The notes under the pieces are model-generated. The model worked only from the letters and a program-made list of their open reading frames with translations. It was not told the origin of the DNA and made no database searches. From NCBI GenBank assembly GCA_002422955.1, contig DITY01000230.1, positions 41,151 through 105,150 of the forward strand: a stretch of 64,000 nt of DNA, given 5' to 3'. Source of the stretch: Planctomycetaceae bacterium UBA6172 (GTDB taxonomy: Bacteria > Planctomycetota > Planctomycetia > Pirellulales > Pirellulaceae). The position numbers and the translations under genes were made by a program. Shown one piece after another: positions 53,950 through 63,170 of this stretch (position 1 is the first letter of the stretch; each line of letters starts with the position of its first letter).

Positions 53950-55317
53950 TCACTCGCGAGTGACGCGATGGAGGTACTGGCGACTCCGCAGCAGAAGGTC
54001 CGATCCGATCGGCACCAGGCTAGCAACGGTGTTGAGCGAATCGTCGTCGATCTCGTTGGTGGCTACAACCTCGGGCGCGTCTGCCGAAAGCGGTCCGACG
54101 ACAAACGTGACCGCGTCTTCCCGGGTTAGGTAGAGATGCTGGCCGGCGATCAGTGGCGAACTGCTGAAGGCATGGCGACTGCGTGGCAAGTCCACGGTCC
54201 AGGCGGTCTTACCGCTTTGGGCGTCAATCGCCACAACCTCTCCCTTGTCGCCACAGACATAGATTCGCCCTTCCCAGGCGGCCGGAGTCGGTACGTCACT
54301 ACCGATGTCATCACGGAACCAGGCGATGGACAGGGGACCTTTGCCGGCAAGTAGGTCGGACATGCGAATCCCGCTGAGTGTTGTTCCTCGGGCATAGGGG
54401 CAAGCGATGATGTCACCGCTGATTACCGGCGAGGCAATGGATCTGAAAAAACGTTGCCCAGTCGGATTGAATCCGCCGACCCGTGCCAATTCGCGGCCGT
54501 CGGTTTCCGAGTGCAGGGTTAGGTGATCGGCTCCCAGAACCGCGATCGCTCGAACCTCACCGATCTGGGCCAAGACCGGGGTGGAATAACTATGCGCTGC
54601 TTCTTCCGGTGCGTCGAGCATCCGATCGGTTCGCCACAGGAGCTTGCCGTTCGATTTATCGAAGGCCACGAGGTAACTGGGGCCGCTCTGCATCACGGCG
54701 ACGATCACGGCCGTTTCGGTAAGAATGGGAGAGGTGCCGAGGTCCCACCACAGCGTGTCCTCGCCATAGGTATCCTGCAGATTCGTCGTCCAGCGTACAT
54801 TCCCGGCCGTATCAACGCAGCCCAGATCTCCCGATCGGAAATAGGCGAAGCAAAGCGAACCGTCTGTGACTGCTGATGAATTGGCCCCGCTAGCCTTGCG
54901 ATGCTTGCCCCCCCGATCGGTGCCCAGGTGGGCGGACCAGAGGAGCTTGCCATTGACCGCGTCCAGGCACAGCAGACGATTCTGGCTATTCACCCCAGTG
55001 GTCATCAGGATGCGATCGCCTAGCACAATCGGGGTACTGCTGCCGATACCCGGATCGAGAAACCTCCAGGCGATCCCTGGGTTCTTTACTCCGGTTTCAC
55101 CCTGCGCGGACCAGCGCAGCGGGAACCCGTCGCCCAGAGCAACTCCGTTCGCTTGGTTGCCCCGCCACTGGGGCCAACGCTCTTCACCTTGGGCTTCAGG
55201 CACGATCGCTAGCAAGCTGAATCCCACCAGCAAAATGGTGGAGGCAAGCCGACGACAGCGGGATTGGAAAGAGGCTCTCGCCGCGAATCTCGGATGGCAC
55301 TTGAAAACCGGCGTCAT
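53950..55317 (-). CDS. PQQ-repeat beta-propeller protein (BamB/quinoprotein type), exported
   Basis: A 455-residue protein with a signal peptide (LASTILLVGFSLLAIVPEAQ) and PQQ-like propeller repeats: WPQWRGNQANGVALG, ILMTTGVNSQNRLLCLDAVN, GKLLWSAHLG, YLVAFDKSNGKLLWRTDR, VAIDAQSGKTAWTVDL and FSSSPLIAGQHLYLT. The family includes dehydrogenases and outer-membrane assembly factors; PQQ-binding residues cannot be judged, so function is open. ATG 55317 was taken; 55386 and 55401 are other in-frame options. Divergent from the next gene with a 142-base gap. Confidence 0.82.
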   Translation of the reverse strand: MTPVFKCHPRFAARASFQSRCRRLASTILLVGFSLLAIVPEAQGEERWPQWRGNQANGVALGDGFPLRWSAQGETGVKNPGIAWRFLDPGIGSSTPIVLGDRILMTTGVNSQNRLLCLDAVNGKLLWSAHLGTDRGGKHRKASGANSSAVTDGSLCFAYFRSGDLGCVDTAGNVRWTTNLQDTYGEDTLWWDLGTSPILTETAVIVAVMQSGPSYLVAFDKSNGKLLWRTDRMLDAPEEAAHSYSTPVLAQIGEVRAIAVLGADHLTLHSETDGRELARVGGFNPTGQRFFRSIASPVISGDIIACPYARGTTLSGIRMSDLLAGKGPLSIAWFRDDIGSDVPTPAAWEGRIYVCGDKGEVVAIDAQSGKTAWTVDLPRSRHAFSSSPLIAGQHLYLTREDAVTFVVGPLSADAPEVVATNEIDDDSLNTVASLVPIGSDLLLRSRQYLHRVTRE

Positions 55318-55459
55318 GGGAAGCGACCTCGGCGTCGATACGTGGTAGGAGCGATTGGTTGGGGTTGCCGGGAAGAAAAGATCCATCCCCATGCGCCACA
55401 ACCTCGATCAACCCGTAGCGTATACTTTAGGATCACCTATCGCACCCTGGGAACCTAAG

Positions 55460-58417
55460 ATGTCGTTGCCGCGGCCCGGATTCATCAGTTCACGTCCTCG
55501 GGTTGGCGTGGTTGCCGATCGCCTGCGGGATGGGGTCGTGCCATTTGCGAAAGGATCGTTTTCGCGGGGAGTCTTGCTGGCTGAGCGGGTGGGGTTCATT
55601 TGCGTCTGGTTCCTTTTGCTCCTCGTCGTCGAGAAGCCGAATGGACTCATCGGCTCGGCGTGGGCAGCTCCGCCGTTCCCTCCGCCCGTCGGCAATGTGC
55701 CCCAGTTGGAGATGATTCCAACAACCAAGCGTCCAGCGATGCTGGCCATTTCGGCGTTGGGGAGCGGTACATTTGACGAACGTCAGCGGGTCATGTGGGA
55801 GCTTTGGCGTGATCGAGAAGCGAGTCGGGAATCCGTAGTTCTGGCAATGGCCGATCTCGATCCGGAGGTTTCCAGCCGAGCCGCGTGGATTATTGAACGT
55901 TGGCGGCGAGGCATTCTGTCGGATACGCCCGCGGGTTTGGTGGGGCAACTCGAAGCGACCAGCCTCCACGATGCTTTTCCGAAGCTGCTCGATTTAGGCT
56001 TGTTCGAAGGGGCGGGGGTTGCCATCGAAGAGGCGATCGCGTTCGCCGATGAAGCGGCGTTGACCCGTGCTGCAGTCGAGCTTCGCCGTGGCTTTCCTTT
56101 CCACATCCTCGCGGCGGACGAACGCGACCAGTTGGAAGACTTTGCCACCTTGGTCGATCGGCTAGCGATCACCCCCGAGATGCTCGTTTGCCGCAATCAA
56201 CTTTGGAAGCGTCTAGGCTTGCAGCCCGAGTTTCGACCCCTTTCGATTCCCGACGTGGCGACCGTTGGGGAGGAGCAGCAACGGACGGCGTTAGTCGCCT
56301 TGGTCGCGGTCGGTCGACACGATGAGGCGATCGAATTCGCACGCCAGGCCAATCAGCCCGAATGGTTGCGAGTCAGCTTGATGTTGGCGGGACGCTGGAG
56401 TGACCTGGCGGTTAGTGAAGTGGCGCTCGCGACGGCCGCGGAAACAGCCGCTGAACGCGATCGGCATTGGGCGTATGCGTTGGTCGCGGCCCATCGGAGC
56501 GGCAACCAAGGGATCCGTGCCCAGGCGGTCGAGTCGCTAGCCCTTCGCCCCGGCGATGAGGCTGGCGATCCCGAGAACGACCCGCAGCTTCGATTGCGTT
56601 GGCAAGTTCTAGCCATGCACGGCGAAATCGATTCCGCCGTCGACATCCTGCGCCGCTCCAAGCCCCATGTGGCCGCCGAAATCTTGGGGCAAGCCGGCCG
56701 TCCCGCCGATGCCTTCGCGATGCTGGCATGGCCCATCGATCAAACCGATTCTTCGTTACCGGGGTTGCTTGCCGAAGCTCGCGCCGCGATCGAAACTTGG
56801 CAGCCCAGTCCACGCGAAGTTCCTCCTCCGCTCGAACGGTTGTTGACCGTGGCGAGGTTCCTGTATCAAACGGGTCGCCGCGATGCCGCCTGGGAATTGT
56901 TCAACGGGGTGATTCGCTGGAAACCGGCAGCGGTGAAGCCCGATCCCGAGGAAATGGCCAGGGCTTTCGTGCTCCAGGCGATGCTGCGGTCGACTCGCTC
57001 GGACTGGCTAGCGAATATGGTTTTGCGCAGTGAGGGGGTTGGTCTGTCAGCCACCGACATTTACTTTCTGGCCAGAGCCTTCGATGTCAAGGTCGAAGTA
57101 TTTGACCCGTTGTTTAGTGGTTTGGCGCAGCTGCTCCCCGATACCAAATCGCAGCCAATTCGTGCGACGCTCGACTTTCTTGAGGGGCGTGTTCCCGAGG
57201 GGTTTGACTCCGAGAACGATTACCAGCGGCTGTACGATTGGTTGATCGAGCGGGGGGTCTCGATCGCGGCTCGACGGGCGCGACAACCGCAAGGTCCGGG
57301 CATCCGCCTGACTCCAGATTTCGCGACACTTTTCGAAGCCCACGGCCAGATCGACTTAGCCCGGAAGTTTTTGATTCATTTGGCCTCAGCTGGGTATGAA
57401 GAGGTGATCGCCAGTGAAGAAGCCTTGCTCGGCCTCGCCGAAGCGGAACTCAAGAGCGGGCGGGTGGGAGCGGCCAAAGGGCTATTCGAAACCTCCTCGA
57501 AGCGACTCGATCAGCTCCGACGCCAGCCGGCCGAAGCCGCTTCGAAGGGCGAGCTCGCCGCCCTGATGATGCGCTCACTGCTGGGCAAAGCGGTTGCGGC
57601 GAAACGTCTCGGGGACGCAGCGGATGCGACTCGGGCCTGGCGTTTGATCGACCTGATGATGTGCACGCCTTCGGCCGCGCTGCGGGACGCCTTTGGCGCA
57701 CGTCTGCTGGAGCAGGGGTTCGACGAACAAGCGGAAGTGATTTATCGGGAACTGATTCCTTGGCTCGCGTTCAATACCGACCAGGATGTTGAGTTCTTCA
57801 ACGTTTCTCGAAATTACCATCGTGCGGCGTCCAAACGCGATCCGGTGTTGGCGGCCGATGCACTGGATCTGGCAATCGTCGGCACGATCGAGTCAGCCGT
57901 GTTCTATCCGGCGGTGTATGTCTCCCTGCCGGCATTGGTCCATCGCTACAAGATTTTGGCGGCCGTTCCCGCGAAGGACATCGGCGCAATTCGCCGCCAT
58001 ATCGATACGTTGATGCGGCTCAACCCCGTCGATATCGAATTCGGCGAAAAAGCGGTCGAGGAGTTTCGCAAGGCCGGCTTGACCGAATTGGCTGGCGAGA
58101 CGATCGAACGAATTTTTCACGCCGGAGACCAGTATCTGCGAAGTTGTCCGCTGGACATTCAGACCGCCAACAATCTCGCCTGGATCTTGGCCCTCTCCGA
58201 CCATCGTCTCGAGGAGGCCGAGCAACTGTCTTGGCGTGCCGTCTATTTCGCCCCAGATAGTAGCGTCTATCGCGACACGCTCGCCGAGGTCCTCTTTCGC
58301 CAGGGGCGTACCGCTGAGGCCATCGCGATCGCAGAGGCTTGTTTGATCGATGATCCGGGAGAATGGCATATCCGTCAGCAATTGCGGCGTTTCCGCGGGG
58401 AGGAGGCAGAGGATTGA
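55460..58417 (+). CDS. Large helical-repeat (TPR-like) membrane-anchored protein
   Basis: A 985-residue protein with one hydrophobic N-terminal segment ([17 protein letters not shown], then SAWA: signal or anchor) and a long array of degenerate helical repeats ending in clear TPR-like units ([40 protein letters not shown]). The repeats just after the leader ([20 protein letters not shown]) suggest HEAT-like helices. No catalytic site seen. Probably an envelope scaffold. ATG 55460 was chosen over the long open frame from 55355. Confidence 0.75.
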   Translation: MSLPRPGFISSRPRVGVVADRLRDGVVPFAKGSFSRGVLLAERVGFICVWFLLLLVVEKPNGLIGSAWAAPPFPPPVGNVPQLEMIPTTKRPAMLAISALGSGTFDERQRVMWELWRDREASRESVVLAMADLDPEVSSRAAWIIERWRRGILSDTPAGLVGQLEATSLHDAFPKLLDLGLFEGAGVAIEEAIAFADEAALTRAAVELRRGFPFHILAADERDQLEDFATLVDRLAITPEMLVCRNQLWKRLGLQPEFRPLSIPDVATVGEEQQRTALVALVAVGRHDEAIEFARQANQPEWLRVSLMLAGRWSDLAVSEVALATAAETAAERDRHWAYALVAAHRSGNQGIRAQAVESLALRPGDEAGDPENDPQLRLRWQVLAMHGEIDSAVDILRRSKPHVAAEILGQAGRPADAFAMLAWPIDQTDSSLPGLLAEARAAIETWQPSPREVPPPLERLLTVARFLYQTGRRDAAWELFNGVIRWKPAAVKPDPEEMARAFVLQAMLRSTRSDWLANMVLRSEGVGLSATDIYFLARAFDVKVEVFDPLFSGLAQLLPDTKSQPIRATLDFLEGRVPEGFDSENDYQRLYDWLIERGVSIAARRARQPQGPGIRLTPDFATLFEAHGQIDLARKFLIHLASAGYEEVIASEEALLGLAEAELKSGRVGAAKGLFETSSKRLDQLRRQPAEAASKGELAALMMRSLLGKAVAAKRLGDAADATRAWRLIDLMMCTPSAALRDAFGARLLEQGFDEQAEVIYRELIPWLAFNTDQDVEFFNVSRNYHRAASKRDPVLAADALDLAIVGTIESAVFYPAVYVSLPALVHRYKILAAVPAKDIGAIRRHIDTLMRLNPVDIEFGEKAVEEFRKAGLTELAGETIERIFHAGDQYLRSCPLDIQTANNLAWILALSDHRLEEAEQLSWRAVYFAPDSSVYRDTLAEVLFRQGRTAEAIAIAEACLIDDPGEWHIRQQLRRFRGEEAED

Positions 58418-58500
58418 GCCCCCGCCCGGTGCTCGGCGAGCCCGTCATGGCGGCTGAAGGGCATTTGTTTAAACTAGGACTTTGCGGGGTGCGAACGGTT

Positions 58501-58526
58501 GCTGAAAATCAGCGGGGTTTGCCCCG
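58501..58526 (+). terminator. Tandem hairpins before pyrH
   Basis: GCTGA-AAA-TCAGC (58501-58513) directly followed by CGGGG-TTTG-CCCCG (58513-58526) and a T-rich stretch (TCTTCGTTTTC). They could terminate the upstream repeat-protein transcript or structure the pyrH leader. The T-tract is broken, so this is tentative. Confidence 0.35.
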
Positions 58527-58551
58527 TCTTCGTTTTCTCCTCGGAGTATTC

Positions 58552-59304
58552 ATGTCCGTCCCCGACGATCCTGCGACCCCATTGCGATTCAATCGTGTGA
58601 TCCTCAAGCTGAGCGGGGAAAGCTTGGCCGATTCCGGTCAGCGAGGGATCAGTGGCGAAGAAGTGGAGTGCATCGCTCGCCAGATCAAGCAGGCTCATGA
58701 ATCCGGGTGTCAGATCGCCGTCGTGATCGGGGGAGGCAATATCCTCCGAGGGGCGCAGTTCAGCGGCACGCATGCCATCGTCCAGCAAGCCACGGCGCAC
58801 TACATGGGGATGATGGCGACGGTAATCAATTCGATGGCGATGCAGGATGCCCTGGAGTCGTTGGGTTGCACCACACGCGTGATGTCGGCCATCGCCGTCG
58901 ATACGGTTGCCGAGCCGTTCATTCGTCGTCGCGCGCTCAGGCACCTTGAGAAGCGCCGGGTGGTAATTCTGGCCGCCGGAATCGGCAGGCCCTTTGTCAC
59001 CACGGATACGGCGGCCGCGCAGCGGGCTCTCGAATTGGGGGCCGACGCCGTTTTGAAAGCGACCCGAGTCGACGGTGTCTATAGTGAAGACCCGGAGAAA
59101 AATCCCCACGCCGTACTTTACGAGTCGTTGACCTACGCGGAAGTGGTCGAAAAGAATCTTCGGGTAATGGACGCCACCGCGATCGCCTTGTGCCGCGAGC
59201 ACCGAGTACCGATCCTAGTTTTTAACTTCAAGCACAACGGCAATATCGTTCGGGCTGTCACCGGAGAACCGATCGGCACCTGGATTGGCAAACGCGCTGT
59301 CTAG
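58552..59304 (+). CDS. pyrH: Uridylate kinase (UMP kinase)
   Basis: A 250-residue kinase phosphorylating UMP to UDP. It has [69 protein letters not shown] with [18 protein letters not shown], and [17 protein letters not shown], all typical. GGAG lies 6 bases before ATG 58552; the open frame upstream from 58363 lies within the previous gene's end and was rejected. Followed by frr, the conserved pyrH-frr order. Confidence 0.96.
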   Translation: MSVPDDPATPLRFNRVILKLSGESLADSGQRGISGEEVECIARQIKQAHESGCQIAVVIGGGNILRGAQFSGTHAIVQQATAHYMGMMATVINSMAMQDALESLGCTTRVMSAIAVDTVAEPFIRRRALRHLEKRRVVILAAGIGRPFVTTDTAAAQRALELGADAVLKATRVDGVYSEDPEKNPHAVLYESLTYAEVVEKNLRVMDATAIALCREHRVPILVFNFKHNGNIVRAVTGEPIGTWIGKRAV

Positions 59305-59404
59305 TCAACTCACTTCATCCCTGTTTTGAGCTCGAGAATCGACTGGGGATTGCGGCCCAGTTCGATTACCGCGCATTCGTATCCCCTGAAATGGAGTCCC
59401 GCTG

Positions 59405-59965
59405 ATGTCCTACGATAAAATTCTCGCCGATGCCCAAGATCGCATGGAAAAGGCGATTTCGGTACTCAGCCACAACCTCTCGGGCATTCGTACCGGCCGG
59501 GCCAATCCGGGGCTTGTCGAGTCGGTTCGGGTCGAGGCGTACGGGTCGCATACCCCCCTCAAGCAGCTTGCATCGATCGGTACCCCTGAGCCCCAACAGA
59601 TCGTGATCCGACCGTACGACACCTCGACGATCAAAGACATTGAGAAGGCGATCGTTGCGGGCGATCTCGGACTGAATCCGCAAAATGACGGACGGATCAT
59701 TCGGATCAATGTCCCGCCCTTATCGACCGAGGTCCGCAAGAAAATGGTCGCGCGGATCAAGGAACTAACGGAAGAGTCCAAGGTCAGTATCCGCAACATT
59801 CGCCGGGACGCGAACAAGGCTGCCGACACGGCTGAAAAGGACAAGGCGATTTCCGAGGACGATCGCGATCGGCTCAAGGAAGAGGTCCAGGAATTGACCA
59901 AAAAGTTCGAAACCAAGGCGGGCGAACTCGCCAAGGGGCGAGAATCCGAGGTCATGGAAGGATAG
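59405..59965 (+). CDS. frr: Ribosome recycling factor
   Basis: A 186-residue factor that, with EF-G, splits ribosomes after termination. RMEKAISVLSHNLSGIRTGR, ANPGLVESV, LASIGTPEPQQIVIRPYD, NDGRIIRINVPPLSTEVRKK and KVSIRNIRRDANKAADTAEK are canonical. Normal length (185). 100 bases after pyrH on the same strand. Confidence 0.97.
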   Translation: MSYDKILADAQDRMEKAISVLSHNLSGIRTGRANPGLVESVRVEAYGSHTPLKQLASIGTPEPQQIVIRPYDTSTIKDIEKAIVAGDLGLNPQNDGRIIRINVPPLSTEVRKKMVARIKELTEESKVSIRNIRRDANKAADTAEKDKAISEDDRDRLKEEVQELTKKFETKAGELAKGRESEVMEG

Positions 59966-60016
59966 AATCTGCGGGGGGGACCGTTCCGCTACCTCGTTTG
60001 CTCGCGTGTCTTCGCC

Positions 60017-61507
60017 ATGGCTTCAGCAAAATCGATCCAGGTCAAATGCCCGAGTTGCAACGCAGTGCTTCAGATTTCTGAATCGCTGCGCGGCGAGCGG
60101 GTCGTTTGCGAGCGCTGCGGTGGAAAGCTCAAGGTGCCCGGCTTGTCCTCTGGTGCAACCGCCGAGGATGACTGGTTGAAACTTGACACGGAACCCGAGG
60201 CCGTCCGGTCGGTGCCTCAGGCGGCCCCCAGTCCCGATCCCGCCGGGGATGACGGTGGCGCGGACGAGTTCATGTTGCCTGAGACCCCCAAGCCCCTCCC
60301 CCCCGCGACTCCTCGGCCGTCGTCTGCAACGAAACCTAGGTCGGGAATAACCCCCCCATCCTTGAGCGAAGCCGATCTGGAATTGTTGGCTGGCTTCGGA
60401 GGTGAGCCTCCGGCTAACCCCAATCGGGCTAAACTCGTAGCGGTCAAGACGCCAACGGATGGTCGCTTCCGGGTCCGTTGTCCGGTCTGCGAGTCGGTGA
60501 ACTACGCGACGATCGATCAGGTCGGTAAGCGGATTCGCTGTGGGGATTGCGATTCGCCGATTACCGTCCCCCCGCCGCCCAAGCCGAAGCAGACTTATCA
60601 GCCTGATATCGAGTCGGCTCAGGTCTTCAAATTCAGTGACGGAGACGAGGAGCAGGCCTCCTCTGCCCGCCCCACCGATCCGTTTCGCCGCTCGGCGGAT
60701 GATTACCTGCGTGCGGCCGAAAAAGCCGAAGACGAAGTCGAGGAACCGGAGTGGGAGTTGCCGTCGTTCGGGAGTTGGTTCACTCGGTTAGGGAAAGTCT
60801 TTCTCGATCCCGCGGTCGGCTTGCATATCGGTCTGTTGTCGCTGTTCGCGTTTGTACCCACCTACATCCTGCTCAATCTCGATCACGAGGCTCGCATTGT
60901 GATGATGGGGATGTTCGCCGTGGCGCTCGTCTTCACCGCCTTGGTGGTGGCCTGCGGATTCGCGATTTTGCAATCGGTCGCCAATGGCGAGGAGAAGGTC
61001 AGTGAGTGGCCGGTATTTGATCCGATGGAGTGGTTGGGACAGATTTTTGTCGCGATTTGTGCGGCTGCTGTCGCCGCCGGTCCGATTGCCCTGTTGGCAC
61101 ATTTTTTCTCACCCGGCGGCCTGGCTACGGTCGCGCTGGCTATGTTTTCGCTCTACCTGCTCTATCCGATCGTGTTGATGTCGATGTTGGATGAGCAAAG
61201 CGTTTTTGTGCCATTCTCGGCGGACGTTAGCAAGTCCGTGATGCGTGCTCCCGACCAGTGGGGGGCTGCCTACCTGGCTTCCGCCGGCTTATTCGCCGTG
61301 ATGTTTTTCGCTTACCTGTTTGCCGCGATTTGTTCTGCCGTGGTCGGGGCCGCGATCGTCATCTTCGCCACCATTGCCGGGATTTTTGTCTACTTCGGAA
61401 TCCTCGGTCAATTGGCGTACGGCATCGGTCAGGCGATCAACGCGCCGCCGATGATCAACGACATCGATCGGAGCAAGAAGGCCGACGACGAAATCGCCCC
61501 TCGCTAA
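60017..61507 (+). CDS. Zinc-ribbon membrane protein, unknown function
   Basis: A 496-residue protein. Two zinc-ribbon-like modules in the cytoplasmic part: CPSCNAVLQ paired with CERCGGKL near the N-terminus, and CPVCESVN paired with CGDCDSPI at about residues 155-190. They are separated by Pro/Ala-rich acidic linkers. The C-terminal half has several transmembrane helices (HIGLLSLFAFVPTYILLN, VALVFTALVVACGFAIL, FVAICAAAVAAGPIALLA, and more after VIFATIAGIFVYFGIL). Such proteins are common in planctomycetes; no reaction is known. It follows frr by 51 bases. Confidence 0.75.
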   Translation: MASAKSIQVKCPSCNAVLQISESLRGERVVCERCGGKLKVPGLSSGATAEDDWLKLDTEPEAVRSVPQAAPSPDPAGDDGGADEFMLPETPKPLPPATPRPSSATKPRSGITPPSLSEADLELLAGFGGEPPANPNRAKLVAVKTPTDGRFRVRCPVCESVNYATIDQVGKRIRCGDCDSPITVPPPPKPKQTYQPDIESAQVFKFSDGDEEQASSARPTDPFRRSADDYLRAAEKAEDEVEEPEWELPSFGSWFTRLGKVFLDPAVGLHIGLLSLFAFVPTYILLNLDHEARIVMMGMFAVALVFTALVVACGFAILQSVANGEEKVSEWPVFDPMEWLGQIFVAICAAAVAAGPIALLAHFFSPGGLATVALAMFSLYLLYPIVLMSMLDEQSVFVPFSADVSKSVMRAPDQWGAAYLASAGLFAVMFFAYLFAAICSAVVGAAIVIFATIAGIFVYFGILGQLAYGIGQAINAPPMINDIDRSKKADDEIAPR

Positions 61508-61522
61508 AGCGGTCCCGTGCGA

Positions 61523-61855
61523 CTACCAATTGACTTGAGCGGTTAAGAGGCTGCGCAGTCGACTCCGCGCGTCTTCCCAATCATCGCCTTGAGCCCGCTC
61601 GATGAGGGAGGTCAGGATTCCGGCTTCGCGTTCCGTGATCGCACTTCGATCTCGTTCCAACCGCAAGCGTTCAGCGGCTTGTGCCAACTGAGCCGCGTCG
61701 CGTTTTTCCAGTACCCGATCAAGGCCGACGGCGAGCGTATAGGCCTGGTCACCGATTTTCGGTTGCCCACAACCCCCGGCCAGGGCGAGCAGGCAGAGCC
61801 AGCCCGCAACCAATCGGGTGCGTCGATGCGGGCTGGAGGACGTGTGGTGGGGCAT
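61523..61855 (-). CDS. Small lipoprotein
   Basis: A 110-residue protein with a lipoprotein signal (LVAGWLCLLALAGGC; lipobox LAGGC) and a helical, charged mature part (VGLDRVLEKRDAAQLAQAAE, RLRLERDRSAITEREAGILT). It converges with the zinc-ribbon gene (15 bases between stops). Function unknown. Confidence 0.7.
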   Translation of the reverse strand: MPHHTSSSPHRRTRLVAGWLCLLALAGGCGQPKIGDQAYTLAVGLDRVLEKRDAAQLAQAAERLRLERDRSAITEREAGILTSLIERAQGDDWEDARSRLRSLLTAQVNW

Positions 61856-61929
61856 GGCGTTGGGCTCGATGAGTAGTCGATCGGAATTCTGTGCGAACGC
61901 CTGCGATGGTGCCGGCGTTGACGACCGGG

Positions 61930-63003
61930 TCAGTGATCGGAAATCGGTTCATTGCCATCGATGCTCGACAACGCGGAGAAAACTTCTCGGTCGATCGATT
62001 CGCTGACGAATCGAACGGACGCGTCGCCGATCAACACCTGCGCTCCGCCGGGATGCTCGGACTGCATCTGGCAAACGTGCAGGGTCGGAAAGTTGGGCGG
62101 ATGGATGATCGGGTTACCGAATAAGTCGACCTCTCCCGCCGAAGGGCCACTGTGTACGAAGAGCATGCCGGCGGCAGACTCGGCGCGATTCTCGGGCGAT
62201 GGGATTTTGGGATGGATGAAGGCTCCCGGTACGATGCCAGCCCAGCTTTTATCACTCAGCCGAGAACTGTGTTCACCGACAAAAATCGTGTTCGACAGTC
62301 CGTCGGTAATGTCCCGAAACCGCGTCGTCGAATTGCGAAAGAAGGGGCCATCGGCGATCTGGCTCACGTCTCCCCCCAGGCCGCCCTGTGGCCCAGACCG
62401 TTCCCCCCAAGCCTCTTCGCGACCGTGATTGGCGGCGTAATGCGACCTGCCCAAACGCAGCGAGCTACCGCGCTTGGTCAGCGGGCTACCGTCCTGCCCC
62501 AAGACGGTGAAGGCATCGTCTCCACCCGTGACGCTGGGGCACAAATAGGTGGGTATTTGCAGTTCGCGGACCGAAGCGAATTGGGCTTCCCAGAGCGCGG
62601 AGCCGAAGTCGATCCTTTCGTAGGCAGCTTGTTGCTCCAAAAAGGGGAGCAGGCCCGCAGACCAAGCCCAGCCGTTCCGGGCGTCCCAAGTCGTGGCGTC
62701 GAAGTCCTCGGTCGCTAGGGTTTCGATCTGTTGGTAGCGGCTGAAACTCGCGTAACCGGCCGGCAGGCGATGATGGTTCGATTCGTAGTTGTGAATCGCC
62801 AGACCGATTTGCTTGAGATTGGCCCCACACTTCATCCGCCGTGCCGCTTCCCGCGCTGCCTGAACCGCGGGCAGTAACAGGCCGATCATGACCCCGACAA
62901 TCGCGATCACAACCAGCAGTTCGACGAGCGTGAAACCGCGAGAGAGGCTGCGGTGGTGGGCAACGTCGAACTTGCGTTCGACCGTCTCGGGGCTTGATAA
63001 CAT
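61930..63003 (-). CDS. DUF1559 protein with pseudopilin N-terminus
   Basis: A 357-residue protein with the prepilin-type cleavage and methylation motif (RGFTLVELLVVIAIVGVMIG, then LLLPAVQAAREAARRM), the DUF1559 start CGANLKQIGLAIHNYE, YLCPSVTGGDD, HYAANHGRE and the DUF1559 end VLIGDASVRFVSESID. This expanded planctomycete family is exported by type II/pseudopilin machinery; function is unresolved. A CCGTAGC-type hairpin lies just upstream. Confidence 0.92.
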   Translation of the reverse strand: MLSSPETVERKFDVAHHRSLSRGFTLVELLVVIAIVGVMIGLLLPAVQAAREAARRMKCGANLKQIGLAIHNYESNHHRLPAGYASFSRYQQIETLATEDFDATTWDARNGWAWSAGLLPFLEQQAAYERIDFGSALWEAQFASVRELQIPTYLCPSVTGGDDAFTVLGQDGSPLTKRGSSLRLGRSHYAANHGREEAWGERSGPQGGLGGDVSQIADGPFFRNSTTRFRDITDGLSNTIFVGEHSSRLSDKSWAGIVPGAFIHPKIPSPENRAESAAGMLFVHSGPSAGEVDLFGNPIIHPPNFPTLHVCQMQSEHPGGAQVLIGDASVRFVSESIDREVFSALSSIDGNEPISDH

Positions 63004-63068
63004 CTAAAAATCCTCAGTGACCGTTGGCGTCCAACCGGCTTCGCGAATGCGACCCGAATCCGATCGGT

Positions 63069-63115
63069 CCGTAGCTTTGGCTACGGTTCGGTACTCAATG
63101 TAGCCACGGCTACGG
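63069..63115. repeat. Nested CCGTAGC/GGCTACGG hairpins
   Basis: CCGTAGC-TTTG-GCTACGG (63069-63086, perfect 7-bp stem) followed by GTAGC-CACG-GCTAC (63100-63113). GGCTACGG occurs twice, so the first arm can pair with either copy. Intergenic, between the DUF1559 gene start and the next stop; possibly an interspersed repeat or a terminator without T-tract. Confidence 0.4.
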
Positions 63116-63170
63116 AGTCGTCAAGTCGGGGTCGGTACATGGCAACGAGGGCCCGGCCCGGGCAGAGAAC

